A stretch of 64,000 nt of DNA from Branchiostoma floridae. Lineage: Eukaryota > Chordata > Leptocardii > Amphioxiformes > Branchiostomatidae. The notes beneath the pieces are model-generated. The model was given only the letters and a program-made list of their open reading frames with translations. It searched no databases and was not told where the DNA came from. Below, piece after piece: positions 48,201 to 59,819 of the stretch. Each line of letters opens with the position of its first letter. Within the stretch, counting starts at the first letter, position 1. The position numbers and the translations under genes were made by a program. Where the stretch lies: assembly GCF_000003815.2 (NCBI RefSeq), contig NC_049979.1, forward strand, positions 15,226,688-15,290,687, given 5' to 3'.

Positions 48201-49815
48201 CTGAGCAGCAGCGCCCCCCATCTATTGGTGGATGTACGACAGCCTGTAGAGCTGGACATCTGTCAGCTGCCCAACCCCATCAGTATCCTTCTTCATAGCT
48301 TGATTGGTTGCAAGAGGCCTATGGCATGGGTTGACTAGATGGCCAGCTAAGGGAGGGGTCCCATTTTCTAGTACTAAAGCCCTGTCCAGAACAGTGAGAG
48401 AAAAATCTACGGCTCTTGGTGGCAAATGTGCAGATGTTGGCACACTGTTGCACCAAATCCATGGTGGGTACAAGGTTGGGGCAAGACAAGTACTGAACCC
48501 AGGACCTATTGGTTCCCTGTCCACAGACCCCACACTGAACAGTGAGAAATTGTATAAGATAGGTTACTTTTCATTCATCCAATCAATGATCTTAATAATG
48601 ACTTTCATGAGGGAAAAAAGACCCATATCAGGACATCCCAGTACTACATGTATAGGGGATAGCATTGTTCTTATTGCAGTAGTTACATTTTAGTAATATT
48701 TGGGCACTTTTGTTCCCTTTAACATTCCCATTAGATGTCCCTATATCTCAGGTGTCCAGACCTGAGCAGCTGCAGCGACTGAAGACAGCTGTAAACTGCA
48801 AATTAAAGCAACTGGAACAAGATGACAAAAAGTTACCAGGTAGATGTCAGAACAACAACAGGAAACATTGTCAGAATTATGTGTCAAACATTTATCTAAC
48901 TGTACTTAGGCCACAGCAAGTAAATTTTATGGATGACATCCTCTGCAGACTGCAAAAATAATGAGATAGGGCGAAAAAAAAACAAGATGGGCCAAAAAAA
49001 CAAGATGGCAAATTTTCAAAATAGACGTTGTAACAAGACTTGAAGTGACAAAATATGGCATCACAGCCAACAAGGCATTCATTCCTGTATTTAAGAAGTG
49101 CACCAATGTAGTTAAAGTGACACTAGTGTGGTAGACTAGTGTCATTAACCATGTTGGCAACTACACTCATAGCTTCCATAGTTGTGCCACTTTTACAATC
49201 TATCAAGTTGCACCTCTGCAATTTCAGTCAATGCTACAGAGTCTCTAGTGTCAATTCTACATTCAATGATTAGGTTACAACACAACCTTTACCCATTTTC
49301 GTCTATCCGGCCTTCCCTTAAGAAGAAAAAAATTCTTGTTTTTTTTTCTGAAATCAGGCGAAAGTTAATGAGCAGATGTCATCCATAAAATTTACTTGCT
49401 GTGGCCTTAGGTAGATAATGTTTCCAGCTAATGTCCACCTGTAGAGACTTTTGGAAAGAAGACATTAACTGAACTGGATGGATGGATACAAGAAAAATAG
49501 AAAAACACATTTTTACAACACCAAACTATGACTAAGCAATTGCTTAAATTAAGTTTATGCCAGTGATTATAAGTACAGCTTCTTGACTGACTACCATAGA
49601 TTACTTAATTATGAATAAATATCACTGATGCTGAATGTGTAAGTTCACTTTTTTTCTCTCCAGTGTATGTTGTCTGCAGACAAGGCAACGATTCCCAGAT
49701 TGCAGTTCAACACCTGAAGAAACTTCTGTCAGACCTTCCAGTCAACGTGACAGATATCCGAGGGGGCCTGATGGCCTGGGCTAGGAAAATAGACACCTCT
49801 TTCCCTGAGTACTGA
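42296..49815 (+). CDS. MOCS3: MOCS3/UBA4 adenylyltransferase and sulfurtransferase
   Basis: Activates the C-terminal Gly-Gly of MOCS2A and URM1 by adenylation, then thiolates it, feeding molybdenum cofactor synthesis and tRNA wobble-uridine thiolation in the cytosol. Thirteen exons: 42296-42418, 42649-42787, 43321-43413, 43977-44097, 44304-44378, 44692-44809, 45065-45173, 45456-45518, 47265-47428, 47913-47960, 48186-48282, 48735-48839, 49664-49815. All phases agree, giving 468 aa (human 460). Order: short coiled coil (about 5-35), E1-like domain with nucleotide loop GAGGLG (101-106), Zn pairs CYRC (234-237) and CAVC (309-312), probable adenylation-domain cysteine C251 in TNCSDGG, and a rhodanese domain with persulfide-forming C423 in CRQGND, ending FPEY. 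Every key residue is present. Three introns have U12-type sites. AATAAA lies at 50165, 350 nt past the stop. Confidence 0.95.
42931..43109. mobile_element. 179-bp MITE in MOCS3 intron 2
   Basis: Long inverted termini begin AAAGCCCTTTCACAGAGATC on the left and end GATCTCTGTGAGAGGGCTTT on the right, about 33 bp with two or three mismatches. The direct repeat ATATT (42926-42930, 43110-43114) flanks it. It is non-coding. Superfamily is not clear from the ends. Confidence 0.8.
44379..44691 (+). other. MOCS3: U12-type AT-AC intron (MOCS3 intron 5)
   Basis: The intron starts ATATCCTAC and ends CAC. No GT-AG pair restores the protein here, whereas AT-AC joins CA|A TAT GAC to give QYDIVVDC, matching the conserved MOCS3 block. 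TTCCTGAAC at 44675-44683 fits the U12 branch site and lies about 9-10 nt from the acceptor. Confidence 0.88.
45519..47264 (+). other. MOCS3: U12-type GT-AG intron (MOCS3 intron 8)
   Basis: The donor GTATCCTTTC is a perfect U12 match. The acceptor CTCCAAG follows the branch-like ACCTTGAC by about 14 nt and lacks a polypyrimidine tract. The join restores [14 protein letters not shown]. It hosts the 1.29-kb palindromic transposon. Confidence 0.85.
45562..46850. mobile_element. palindromic Tc1/mariner-like element
   Basis: The ends CATATAAACTCGGCACAAAA and its exact inverse bound two arms of about 550 bp that are inverted copies of each other. TA dinucleotides flank the TAAACTC termini, as in Tc1/mariner. 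Each arm carries a decayed transposase piece: [18 protein letters not shown] on the plus strand (about 46070-46125), and on the minus strand [18 protein letters not shown] followed by a mutated DNARPH-like block (about 46160-46340). The pieces converge on a centre near 46.2 kb. Both are broken by stops and are non-functional. It inserted in MOCS3 intron 8. Confidence 0.8.
48283..48734 (+). other. MOCS3: U12-type GT-AG intron (MOCS3 intron 11)
   Basis: The donor GTATCCTTC matches the U12 consensus at eight of nine positions. CCCTTTAAC ends about 11 nt before the acceptor CATTAG at 48734. The join gives LPNPINVPISQV, in frame with the rhodanese domain. Confidence 0.78.
48909..49406. mobile_element. 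498-bp PIF/Harbinger-like MITE
   Basis: The termini GGCCACAGCAAGTAAATTTT and the exact inverse extend to about 31 perfect base pairs. The flanking TTA (48906-48908, 49407-49409) is the 3-bp TWA duplication typical of PIF/Harbinger. The interior is A-rich and non-coding. It lies in MOCS3 intron 12. Confidence 0.88.
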
Positions 49816-51605
49816 ATGCCAAGCATACAGGGTACAAGGGTATGATAGGGACAACTGATACTAAAGCATGCAGAAATGTACTATTTTAATAGTTTATTCA
49901 GAAAAATCAGCCTCGCAGTCTGTGAAACCAAACTGAATGTCACTGATTTGTACAAATTGTTGCATGGCGAGTTTTTCTTATACAACTTTACGATTTACTC
50001 TTGGATGATTTCCTTCAGGATAACACACTGAATTATTTGTATGCTTTTGTTCCATCAAAACAAGAACTACCACTCTTTACCAATGATCTACATTCCATTA
50101 ACAGTTTTGTCACTTTAAAGTTTACAGACAAGTTTACAGTAGTACCACATTTGTACATTTGGAGAATAAAGATTTTATTCTTGTCCTGTGTCTACTATGT
50201 CTATGTACATAGTAGACAGTTATTTACTATTACAGGTATTGTCAACTATCATGTAAATTTTTCTGCATTTTTTTTTTCAAACAGGCACACACGCTTATTT
50301 GAATTATTTGCTTAATCAAAAATAGAATTTGATACATATTTAAAAAGAGAAATAGCTTACTAGTATGGAGAACCTTGTGCTTGTGCTACAGAACATTCAA
50401 TTGTTCAGTGTATATGTACCTGTCCCCACACACATACAAAAAGAAGTTAAATGTATTCCATAATTTGAGTCTAAAAAACAGCAACAGTGTACAGTACTGA
50501 ATAAAGTATTCAGTTAATCCTTAATGTATTTTTTATTGTGTGTGTTTGATTTATACACATATCTATACATGGAGCACACATTGGTAATGTCAGCTGTCTA
50601 ACTATGAGACCAATATATACAATGGCCCACCATGTTAATAGTATAGTGGAAGATTGGCTGGCCTCTGCATAAAAGTTGATGTTCAGAACAATAAGCATGT
50701 CTTGTTGGTCAATACAAGATGTTATAAAATTAGGATCTTGTATGTGTACCACAGCTTAGTCATATAGCTCGGAACTTGCACTATTGAGTTTGTGACACAC
50801 TATAAAGAGATAAATTTTATTCATTTTAATTTTCTAATTATATCTGAGAGTTTGTTTTAACCAATTTTAGCCAGTGAGTGATGTACAAACTTTCCGCGGT
50901 GGCCCTCTAGCCTAACATTTTGCAGTAATAAAATCATTTACTAGGGGAGTCTTCAGTATCAAAGATTGACTGAATTCCACTTGTTGCTCAGCTGCAATAT
51001 ACAGTGCTAATAACACCTGAAAGCATGTCCACTTTCAATAGACAGTATTTTTCACAGCTCTAATTTCCCTGAACTCAACAGTTTTCATGGTTGTAAAAGC
51101 ATCAGAAATGACTTGAGAAAAATGGAGGACTTAGCTACATTAGTATTGGTCCAACTACCATCATCGATCCAATCTATTTCATATTTTATAGCCATAAAAA
51201 AAGTAAGCGATATATCTAAAGAGAAAGTACAATGTAACAGTACTTCCAGCTAGGCCCCCATTCAGCTACTCTATGCAACACAAATTCTTGCTCTTTTAGT
51301 AGGATAATAACGACCTGTTTCCCTCTTAGTAAAGGGAACAATAAAAAATACTTAAACTAAAAGAGCCCAGTATGGGAATCACTGGAAAGTTGTGAAAAAA
51401 AGCTGTTCTGTGTGGAACCAGCTCAAAGTCTGACAAGTTGGAACATCAGCTGCAGTCTGCAAACAAGGATCCAACACACCTGGCTCACAGGTATTAGCCA
51501 TCACATGTCGACAGTCTAGAGTACCAATCTGTCAGACAGGAGCACAATCTGCTCATGCAACATTATGTCCACTCAGAATTCGCTCCATGACAGCTTGCAC
51601 CTTGG
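49816..51605. other. MOCS3 3' UTR and convergent intergenic DNA
   Basis: There are no exons. Plus-strand AATAAA at 50165 and about 50503 could end MOCS3. The minus-strand AATAAA (plus TTTATT 50816-50821) could end the PH-domain gene about 0.8 kb past its stop. The rest is AT-rich and unremarkable. Confidence 0.5.
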
Positions 51606-52261
51606 TCACTGTATGACGCAGGCTTGTGATTGGTCCCCATCCGTGCCAGACATCCGTGCCAAGCAGATGGCCTCCACCCACCGGCGCTGCTCCTCTTCGC
51701 TGTCTGCGTGGAGAAGGTACACTCTGTCACTGTCCCGCGGTTTCACTGAGAAGGCATGGGGCTTTCCAACATTGGCCTCTTCAATCTGAGCGCCTGTCAC
51801 CGGGATAGTTTTACGAAGCTTCTGTAAGTGAAAGGATCAGATTTGGTTTTGATTTTACTGGTAGCACATTTTACAGCACAATATTGATACAGGTATTCAA
51901 AGGAGGAAAGAAAAAAATTGTGAAATCAATCCCTGGTATTCATTTATTCATTTGATTAGGAAGTTTAGAAACAAGTCAAACTGCAGAGACCAATGATGAT
52001 CCTGTGAGTGTCAATAGTATTTACATAAATAGTGGGGGGGGGGGGGGGGGGGACAAATGATCTCACCTCAGCCGAGTCCCCATACTGCAAGTCGCAGCCC
52101 TTCAGGCAGAACCACTGCCGTCTCCATTGCCTCGTTAACCTACTCCTCTTCATCAGCCACCCAGAGATGTCCTGTTGCTCGCCGTTTTGTTCTACAGTGG
52201 GCCCACCTGTCTGCTGCTCTGTGCCGTTGCTAACATAATTCTTAGCGTCTTCGTCGTCCAT
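51606..52261 (-). CDS. small PH-domain protein with C-terminal CaaX-like box
   Basis: Two exons, 52261-52067 and 51821-51606, join in phase 0 to give 136 aa. Residues 33-122 make one pleckstrin-homology domain: GWLMKRSRLTRQWRRQWFCL (34-53) is the typical beta1-beta2 region, and its Lys/Arg cluster fits phosphoinositide binding. W113 is the invariant Trp of the C-terminal helix. The short N-terminus is polar (MDDEDAKNY). The last four residues are CVIQ, a CaaX-type sequence (C133) that could be farnesylated, giving a second membrane anchor; this is inference. I start at MDDED. An in-frame ATG 15 codons upstream (MQFCDI) and a longer leader exist. I do not recognise a specific vertebrate orthologue. 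A 19-nt C run in the transcript (plus-strand G 52034-52052) lies about 14 nt past the donor. Confidence 0.82.
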
Positions 52262-53977
52262 AGTTGTTGTGGTGACTCGTTTTGCGATAATGTCGCAAAA
52301 TTGCATATTGGCGTAATTGAGTTTATGTCGTAAACTCACGTCTTCACACAGCCTTCCTTCTGGCCGATTCCAATGCGCTTTGACTGCTGGAATAAATGGA
52401 ATAAACCCAAGATATGGAATTTTCAGAGTGGATGAACACAAGACATTTATTGCACCTTCCTGTTCCAGGACAAAACTAGTCAATACGTTAATGATAACGT
52501 TGCATTACGTTTAGACAAGGGCATTAAAAACATAGAAATCTATTGGCAAACCTGGCTAGTGACCACCCTTGCATTAGGATCTTCTGCCCGTTGTGGCCGT
52601 TAAGATTATTTTCCATTATTATAACCCAATGCATTGAAGAATCCGATCGGCAACCTGGTAGGCTATGTTACAGCAAGTTGGGTACAGAACATCTCGCGTT
52701 TCTTCTGAAAATGTTCAACAGGTGAACCGTGATTATTACAAATTTGTGGTGAGATCGAGATGAAATCCCTCGGTCGGACAGAGCAACATACTAGAGTAGT
52801 AGCAGGGTAAACGTACGAACGGTTGTGACCCTCATGCGCACTGACAAGCTCTTGTGTTACAGTGAAACTATCGATGTCCTAAATGGGTCCACCTAGACCA
52901 TCTGCTTAGTTCCAAGAAATGGAGGATATGAAAGGCGGTATCGGGTGTCATTGAAGCAATGCACACAAGAAAATACGATCTTTCAAATAATCTTCAGGTG
53001 ACCGAAACCTGATCTGTTATAATACCTGACATGTATTTCACACAATGGCAGTGTTGGATATGGTGTTCTTGGAATCGTTCCATCCCCACACGTGTTGGCT
53101 GAGCCTGTGGGTAGATCTTCCCAAGCTCCCCCTCTCTCAGTCCCTCTCCTCACTTCATTCCCCTTCCTAAGCTTTCTACCCGACTCCCCCTTTCTCGCCG
53201 TTCCTTTCTCACTCTATATTACCCGTCTCTCTCTCTATAAATATAACGTTATGTGCATAGAGTACATATGAATTAGCCTCTCTATATATCTAACGTTATG
53301 TACAGAGTACATATATTATATATTAGCCTCCAGTTCATGGCAGGCCCGGTGGTTAGATACTGACCTTTTTGGATGATTACGTACTGCTTTCTGATTATGT
53401 GTGATATTCATATATCTACATAACGTTGCATCCCTCATAGATATAACGTTGCATCCTTTCTTCATCTATGCATCAGTCGCTCTCCCTGCCTCTCAGACTC
53501 TTCCCTGCCTCCCCTCCTCTCTCCCTCATAATCATATCGCCCGCCCGTTCCGTTTCTCCACGTGTTGGTGTGTGGATCCGGGGATGACCTGAATATTTCA
53601 TGACTTCCGTGAGATATCATCGGGTGTGCATGAATGTTTCATGAGCCGTCTGTGTAATCAGCGGATGGCGCTTCGCGGACTTCCGGACAACCACAGGAAG
53701 TGCACGTACTAAACCCTTGTTTACAGCCGAGTAAAATAATTCTAAAAAGGTCCCATAAAGGCAATAAGATATTGAAATTGTTAATGTCTATATACTCGCT
53801 CCGCGATTGTCTTTATTGTTATACAATCATATTGTGACCTGCAGTAACCCACTCCTTTCCGCAAGATCGAAGCCATTCTCCAGCCTGCGATGTTGGACCT
53901 GTTTGTTCTGTTCTTGCAGGTCAAGATATTACCGTGTATGCGCGGTAACGGATGCTTATACTTTTGTACACACACAC

Positions 53978-54014
<37 letters not shown>

Positions 54015-55376
54015 TGGCCTTTTGGGATGATTAAGTACTGCATTCTGATTGATAAGAGTGTTTTGGAAAACAATGGCGATTCACTTCTAGTCTTTAAAGT
54101 AATGTATGGAATTCTTGTTATACTATTATCAAAGCGCGACATCACGGTATCAGTAGACACCGAACCATCAATGGTAGCTGCTCCTTGCGACCTTGCAATG
54201 AATTGCATCATTGTTTAACACAGCACATTCTACAATATAGTACAAGAAAACATTGTTTAATACAGTACATTCTACATTATAGTACATATAACATTATCGC
54301 ACTTTTCTGATACGCAATCCTTTCTTGACTTCAGAACATGAACACAACGTTTACAACGGTACGATCTTCCCTTCCCTTCCTATCCGCTTGAAAATCACGA
54401 AACAATACTGTGTAGTTTTGACATAACGTTACGAGAAGGCTGCAGCAAGGACATCATATTGATTTTATGAAATATAAAACACACACATTAACTCTTAACA
54501 TTCTACTCTTTCCATTGTTCATGCTCTTTACTCAGCCGACGGTCGGTCACAGGCATTTGATAGCGGCAAGGAGGTGACGTCATCGCTTTTCCTGGGTTCA
54601 CTGTATCTTGATATTTGGAGTGAAAAAGATACCTAGCAAATACTCCACACTTCTATACTTTCGCTCGTAGATTTTTTTATATTCAAAGTGGGTAGCATAT
54701 ATGGTACAGTTAGTCTTTTTCATGTGAGTCTACTACAGTGTTTCGTGTTGCTGAAAGTTACCATGTCTCCGGTAAAAGACGTCAGACCAAATTGTAGCGA
54801 CATGAGCGAGCTCGGAACGACCAGACACCACAGGGCACTGACTCAGTGTTCTAACCGGGTCCCATCCTGGCACCGACTACGTCACGACAGCAGGGGGTGG
54901 TCCTGCACCGGTCGCCAATATTCTCCAACTACAAGCAAATATTTGGAAGGAAGATATCACAACCTTTCCCATGTACCGTTAAGGCCTTCGTGATTTGATT
55001 ATATGGATGACATCCACGCGCGCATCAATGTTTGTCCGTTTCCAAAACAAACTAAACAAGAAATCTTTTTAAAAAAGCTGTGCCTTGCCGCGTGGTAGGA
55101 ATATCGTCAGGAAAAGGTAGGTCGGCACTTCAAGCCCGGCAAGGCAAAATGCTGTGCCTTGGCGTGCAGTAAGGATAATTTGCTTGTCTGCTAAATACGT
55201 ATTATGGTAGCCAAAGCCTTGTATTGATCTGTTAATTTTGTTGCAAGTATATGTAGGTGTCTTAAAATATGACCTTGCATTTTCTGACCCTCGACAACTA
55301 ATAAATATGAAATAATTAGACATTATTTCAAGGATATACAGTAACAATTTTAATTTATTTCATTTCTGTGAAAGGA
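52262..55376. other. non-coding region with local tandem repeats
   Basis: No gene is supported. Near 53225-53335 a unit of about 50 bp carrying CTAACGTTATG, AGAGTACATAT and TTAGCCTC appears twice. Near 53414-53460 a 25-bp unit with ATAACGTTGCATCC appears twice. A TA microsatellite lies at 53982-54013. The frames seen are short and repeat-driven. Confidence 0.55.
53982..54013. repeat. (TA)n microsatellite
   Basis: About 16 TA units follow a short CA run at 53970-53979. Confidence 0.95.
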
Positions 55377-56130
55377 CAGCTGAGTGGGTACTGTATGCTT
55401 AGCAGGAGTTCAGGTACTGTGGTCAGCTGAGAGGGTACTGCATGCACAGCAGGCGTCCAGATATTGTGCCCAGCTGAGAGGGTACTGCATGCACAGCAGG
55501 CGTCCAGGTATTGTGGATAGCTGAGTGGGTACTGAATGCACAGCAGGAGTCCAGGTATTGTGCCCAGCTGAGAGGGTACTGCATGAATGGCTGGAGTCCA
55601 GGCACTGTGGTCAGCTGAGTGGGTACTGCATAAATAGCAGGCGTCCAGGTATTGTGGCCAGCTGAGTGGGTACTGCATGCACAGCAGGAGTCCAGGTATT
55701 GTGGATAGCTGAGTGGGTACTGAATGCACAGCAGGCGTCCAGGTATTGTGGTCAGCTTAGTGGGAGCTGCATGCATGGCTGGAGTCAAGGTACTGTGGCC
55801 AGCTGAGTGGGTACTGCATGCACAGCAGGCGTCCAGGTATTGTGGATAGCTGAGTGGGTACTGCATGCATGGCTGGAGTCCAGGTACTGTGGTCAGCTGA
55901 GTGGGTACTGCATGCATGGCTGGAGTCCAGGTATTGTGGCCAGCTGAGTGGGTACTGAATGCACAGCAGGAGTCCAGGTATTGTGGTCAGCTTAGTGGGA
56001 GCTGCATGCATGGCTGGAGTCCAGGTACTGTGTTCAGCTGAGTGGGTACTGCATGCACAGCAGGAGTCCAGGTACTGTGGTGAGCTGAGTGGGTACTGCC
56101 TGCACAATTTGAGGTACTGTGGTAAGTTGA
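55377..56130. repeat. 47-bp minisatellite, 15 units plus degraded tail
   Basis: The unit starts CAGCTGAGTGGGTACTGCAT and ends GTCCAGGTATTGTGG. Unit starts at 55377, 55424, 55471, 55612, 55800 and 56082 all fall on exact multiples of 47, so fifteen units lack any net indel. The middle of the unit varies between types such as CACAGCAGGCGT, CACAGCAGGAGT, CATGGCTGGAGT and AATAGCAGGCGT. The sixteenth unit is decayed. Long open frames on the minus strand arise because 47 is not a multiple of three and the unit lacks stops there. I do not call them genes. Confidence 0.95.
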
Positions 56131-56990
56131 GAGGGTATGTGAATGACTGCAGTTCAGGTATATGTACTATGGTAAGATTGAACAGTTAGTCAAAAATAAA
56201 TTAATTGTCTTTTGACAAATTTGACAACTTATATGAAACGTGTTGTTTATCAGATGGCATTACTTTGTATATTGCAATATTTGATGTAGTTCATCAGAGC
56301 AGCGTGCATTTGTGCTAATCACAATGCAGTCTGTACGGTGGCAGAGGTTGAACTTGTTGTTGTATTGGTTGGAAGATTGAGTGCAAAAGCACAGTCTGCA
56401 CGAAGGCAAGGATTGGTAATAAGTGGCAAATGAGCTAACTATATTTAGTACCATGCAAACACCGCATGTGACCATATTGGAACACGTTTTCAGCTGTGTT
56501 TGCCGACGAATTCCTGCCGTTAGGGAGAATTTGCGGCCTCAAAACTGATATCACAAGTGAAGCGAAGTTATAGTTGTTGTTTTACTTTCATTATTTTGAA
56601 AGAACTTTGTAGCGTCATAGCGAGATCAACCGATATGTTTGGATGACATAGCGGCGCGGAAATATATGCTTCGACGGCGTGAATTTTGAGCAAAAATACC
56701 GCAGAATTATGGTTAGAAAACCCAAGGAGCTTTTATCCTTGGAAAACCCCACATTTTATTATTTCAGGGGTCCCTGGTCCAATTTAAAAGAAATAATAAG
56801 TGTACCGTCCAAAATAAGAACGTAGCGGGTGGATTCTGCGGCTGAAAAAAATAAACGTAACTGTTACCTAAACATGCACTCTTGAAAATGCAGACCAAAA
56901 AGTCCCAAAGGTGGGTTTTCATGGTTCTGGTCGCATGACGAAAATATTCTTATATCAAATGGATGTTATAAAAAGGTAAAAGGACAATTG

Positions 56991-57079
56991 AAAAAAAAAA
57001 AAAAAACTTTCACTAGGCGGGTTCGAACCGGGGTCGGCAGTGTGGCAACTAATCACGCTAACCACTACGCCATGCTAAC
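56991..57079 (-). other. tRNA-like sequence with T-run terminator
   Basis: On the minus strand a good A-box, GGCGTAGTGGTTAGCG, and a B-box, GGTTCGAACCC, are followed past the 3' end by a T16 run (57006-56991). The D arm is tRNA-like, but the T stem has mismatches and the anticodon loop is irregular. It is probably a tRNA pseudogene or SINE head, the second in this window with the same tRNA-then-T-run layout. Confidence 0.45.
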
Positions 57080-59220
57080 ATTCACAGTACCAACCTGTAT
57101 TAACAGGTATCCAAATCTACGGCATAACTTGAATACGTCCGTTCATTCCAAGATTCAAAGATTCTAATGTCTAATCCGCCGAAAAATGTCTAAACAACTG
57201 TTACTTATGTGAAAAGTTTGTAATGAGACGAGAGCTTGGCAAAATAATGTCGGGAAAGGCATGTTACAAGCTCTGATTGGCTGGCTGGAATCTCGGTGTG
57301 TCAATAGCCTGTTTAGGCTATAGGCACACTCAGTGTGTCAATAGCCACAGCGATATAACAAAATGATCCTAAATATTATCTATTGCGACTTCTCGTGTGA
57401 CGTTTTGAGCTGGCGCTCTCCTAAACTCACGTTAGCGTTTTGCTGCGGTCTCGGAAGGCCTCTCCAACGTTTTGATGACGTCATGGCTACTTATATATTC
57501 ACATACAATTTATTAGCCTGATTTGGAAATTGTTTCATCTTTATGAATAGCTAATGCAATTCTTGTTGCGAGATAATGCACTTGATTTTATGTCACTCCA
57601 AATGAATTTGGAATTTTACCATACAAACGCTTCATTCATTCAATGTAACCAAATATTAAATGCTTTTAGAACCGACCGCAAACAGAAACAAATACGTAAA
57701 ATGGACGGTTTAAAATTCAACAGGGATGTACCATTGTCTGCCTGAGCCGTCAAACTTGTCCATGAGAAAGGCGGTTTGGAAGGGCCTTTGAAAGGGTCTT
57801 TGGAAGAGCAAGGTTAACAGGTCCGTCCGTCCGTCCAAGGAAGAAAGCTGGCGTAAAGCCTTGCCTGGCGGCAAGGCAAAAACAAAGAAGCCATAAAACG
57901 AGTACATATAACGTTATGCCCTTAGAGGATGAAAAGAACAACAATGAAAAAGATCTATCGTTGGGCATCATGTCCTAAGCCTGTTTTGTCATTGGTTCAA
58001 TCTCCCAGACGGTGAAGATAACTTTTTTGTCAACCTTTTCTTATTCGCAAGTTCACATCAGTTTGGCAAGTTCACATCAGTTCTGGAGGATGTCATCCTC
58101 CTCCTCATCATCATCAATATAAGGCGGGAAATTATGACGTTTTCCAACTGCTCTACTCTCCAAGCAGATGTTACAGTGAAAGGCTAGTAGTGGAAAATCC
58201 GAACAAAAATAGCTTTTCGACCGTAACCTTTGCTTGGAGAATACAACTACCTCATCGTGATTTGCTGTCACACAACCGAAAACGTGACAATCTGAAGATA
58301 TGTTTTTTCCTCCCAACATCTGCTTTGAGATCGGGTTGCCTGGTGAAGTTTCCCGCTAGTCTCTACCAGACGCCTCTATGGAATAATAACCAACTGTCGA
58401 CGAAAAGAATTTGCCAGAGGATCCATCCTAGGAAAGTACGGATGGGACACATGTACATTCTACAAATGTATTTAGCGACTTTTTAGTCCTAGCAGACGTC
58501 AGGCGGATACTAATCTTCCGCTTCCGCCAGCATCTTTACACCATCATACCAGAGCCAGTGGGAGTTTCGTCAAGTACATGTACATTAAAACGCACATCTA
58601 GCATCACATCTATGTAGAAATCCGGACACATTTATTCCAAATTTGCCAATACCGTAAATATTTCAACAACGAACATTAATTCTTCCGCATATAATTGGAA
58701 GAGATTGTATTTTGCAATTTCCTTAATGCTTCCGACGGTTACAGAATGTAATAATTGGATCTAATTACCGCCGACGGGATCGGCAGACTGGAAATTTCCC
58801 GGAAGCCATTTCATCAATGATCGTCAGGGCGCGGAGATCTGCGTCGGATACTCAGACCTATTCGTTGTATTGAATTAAATCTGCTCTCTCCATCTGTGCA
58901 CGCCAACTTTACGACGTCATCCGAGCGGGTTCTGCGAAGTCACAAACAAGCCATCAAATCTTGCCGCCTCTTTAGCTGCGGTCTTTATTGAATGGAAATA
59001 CGGCTTTCTACATACACCTGGAGTATATTGATGTAGAGTACAGGGAGGCTACGCCAATATCAATGCTATCCATTGGTTCGCGAAAAGAGTCCTAAAAATA
59101 TGATTCTTCACCATTAAAAAGTTTAGGTGAATTCACATTATAACATTATAGATCTATTACACAATGTCATTGTATGTATTGAGTATTTGGAACCAATGTA
59201 TTTCAACTTCCAAGCTATAT

Positions 59221-59375
59221 ACTGTAAATGCATTTAAGTTCACGGGGATTTAATGTCGCGGTAGCGGGAAAGGGGACTTTTCGCGGTGGATTTAAGTTCG
59301 CGGTAACACCATAGACTGCAGTCTAATACTATAATAGAAAAATGTTCGCGGTGGTTTTAAGTTCGCGGTGAAGTG
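59221..59375. repeat. dispersed-repeat-like segment with TTCGCGGT motifs
   Basis: The segment opens ACTGTAAATGCATTTAAGTT and repeats TTAAGTTCGCGGT or close variants four times in one orientation. It looks like the interior of a MITE, but I cannot define both termini or a duplication. Confidence 0.4.
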
Positions 59376-59819
59376 GTCACATGCATATAAACAAATAGAT
59401 TAAAATTAATAAGAAATCAAATTCACATTGACGCATTGCTTACGTTATTATGGACACACGAAACATGAAGCATATGTATAACGCAGCGATTTCAAACATT
59501 GGCATCAACGTACACAATAAGAGTATTCCGTGTACGTGTGCCGCCTGCTTTCAAACATATCTCCCAAGGGCAGCCCTTATAATGTTACTTGTTTGGCCAC
59601 GTTGCGTGGTTAATATCAGCGGAAGGGTTTCCCTGGTACTCAAGCCCCGCCACCCACGCTTATTTTGATAAATTTCTAAAAGCGTCGCTTTCCTAATCAC
59701 GGGAGAGCAAGGAGAGGAAGTCCAACATCCGCGCTGATCACACAGGTCAGCTCGCTGAGGGGTTTGTTTGTTGATCAATATGATTCTATTTGTGTTCCCG
59801 CCACTTCAGCGGCCCGGTC

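Larger units (their letters stand above)
56131..59819. other. non-coding region
   Basis: No exon is supported. It contains the tRNA-like sequence near 57.0 kb, a short palindrome ATAGCCTGTTTAGGCTAT at about 57305-57322, a TTCGCGGT repeat near 59.2-59.4 kb and the segment CTAGTCTCTACCAGACGCC near 58359 that is also found near 29675. Confidence 0.5.

Noticed and set aside
55423..56107. Minus-strand frames of 116-164 codons rich in QYPLS and CSTHSA
   Set aside because: They are translations of the 47-bp minisatellite in rotating frames, with no start context or splice sites.
55377..56130. CRISPR-like array
   Set aside because: The units are contiguous 47-bp tandem repeats with variable interiors, not short repeats with unique spacers, and the genome is animal.
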